The notes beneath the pieces are model-generated. The model was not told the origin of the DNA, did not search any database, and saw only the letters and a program-made list of their open reading frames with translations. From contig CAKRJK010000137.1 of the NCBI GenBank assembly GCA_934351705.1, positions 1 through 5,059 of the forward strand: a stretch of DNA of 5,059 bases, in the 5' to 3' direction. Position 1 is the stretch's first letter; every line of letters begins with the position of its first letter. Below, in pieces: positions 4,792 to 5,059 of this stretch. The stretch is from an uncultured Lachnospiraceae bacterium. Its GTDB lineage: Bacteria > Bacillota > Clostridia > Lachnospirales > Lachnospiraceae. A program made the position numbers and the translations under genes.

Positions 4792-4817
4792 GCGGAGCCG
4801 AAAAGCTCCGCTTTTTT
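4792..4817 (+). terminator. Terminator/attenuator between pstS and pstC
   Basis: GCGGAGC (4792-4798) and GCTCCGC (4805-4811) form a perfect 7-bp GC-rich stem around CGAAAA, followed by six T residues. It lies 13 nt after the pstS stop and 30 nt before pstC. Partial termination here, or protection of the pstS mRNA 3' end, would yield more binding protein than permease, as is common for binding-protein transporter operons. Confidence 0.88.
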
Positions 4818-4847
4818 GCATAGAGTAAGAGAGGAGAAAAAAAGCGT

Positions 4848-5059
4848 ATGAAAAAAGGAAAAGAAATCTTTATGGAAATCCTTTTTTTGATCGCAGCCTG
4901 TATATCCATCATATCAGTCATCCTCATCTGTGTTTTTCTTTTTGCAAACGGAGTTCCGGCAATAAAAGAAATCGGATTTGCAGATTTTATTTTTGGAAAG
5001 ACATGGAGACCGGGAAATGATATTTACGGAATTTTCCCAATGATCATGGGAAGTATTTA
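4848..5059 (+). CDS. pstC: Phosphate ABC transporter permease PstC, 5' portion
   Basis: The first 70 codons are present; the gene continues past the window edge. The product starts MKKGKEIFMEIL, followed by one strong membrane segment (about residues 11-35, LFLIAACISIISVILICVFLFA), then the loop GVPAIKEIGFADFIFGKTWRPGNDIYGIFPMIMGSI. The FxxG-x-x-W-x-P…YGIxPMIxGS pattern is characteristic of PstC before its transmembrane core. PstC and PstA form the channel energised by PstB. A GGAG (4833-4836) precedes the ATG by 11 nt. The terminator at 4792-4817 lies between it and pstS; no separate promoter is evident, so it probably depends on read-through from the pstS promoter. pstA, pstB and phoU would be expected beyond the window. 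Confidence 0.93.
   Translation, partial: MKKGKEIFMEILFLIAACISIISVILICVFLFANGVPAIKEIGFADFIFGKTWRPGNDIYGIFPMIMGSI

Noticed and set aside
4544..4927. Minus-strand 127-aa open frame opposite pstS/pstC
   Set aside because: It runs across two real genes and the terminator between them, with no independent support.

Overview
The window looks like chromosomal DNA of a low-GC Firmicute, most likely a Lachnospiraceae-type Clostridium. The inference rests on AT-rich intergenic DNA, strong GGAGG ribosome-binding sites, consensus sigma-A promoters, a tRNA gene without an encoded CCA end, a clostridial-style PstS and an acidic repeat protein of a style I associate with that family. No species call is possible from the sequence alone.

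Layout, left to right. Positions 1-553 look rearranged. They hold a 45-residue small ORF (176-313, +) whose stop codon lies inside a terminator-like hairpin, a short GC-rich foldable stretch (about 331-360), and on the minus strand the first ~48 codons of a TrmO/TsaA-type tRNA methyltransferase gene (398-553). That gene keeps its ribosome-binding site and a promoter-like sequence, but its reading frame breaks after residue ~48. A perfect 14-bp palindrome (577-590) sits at its expected transcription start. Positions 554-779 form a divergent promoter region. Next comes an unrecognised 470-aa membrane-anchored coiled-coil protein (780-2192, +) with four C-terminal copies of a DLSDPNKVMSPDEIAAL motif separated by Glu/Pro-rich linkers. 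A tRNA-Lys(CTT) gene with its own consensus promoter follows (2290-2362), then a long G.U-rich terminator hairpin. pepT (2466-3686, +), encoding peptidase T, ends in its own terminator. The last part is the start of a pst phosphate-uptake operon: a PhoP-box-like array, pstS (3894-4778), an internal terminator, and the 5' end of pstC, which runs off the window.

How the genes relate: pstS and pstC belong to one system, high-affinity phosphate ABC import. The terminator between them probably makes the binding protein more abundant than the membrane components. PepT is a stand-alone cytosolic peptidase and the tRNA is a single-gene unit. Nothing links the repeat protein functionally to its neighbours.

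The observations I consider most worth following are: the PstS halves occur in swapped order relative to the canonical protein, as in a circular permutation; the repeat motif of the 470-aa protein resembles the N-terminal CheY-binding peptide of FliM/FliY; and the hairpin after the tRNA pairs fully only as plus-strand RNA. No CRISPR array, intact transposase, integrase or toxin gene is visible.
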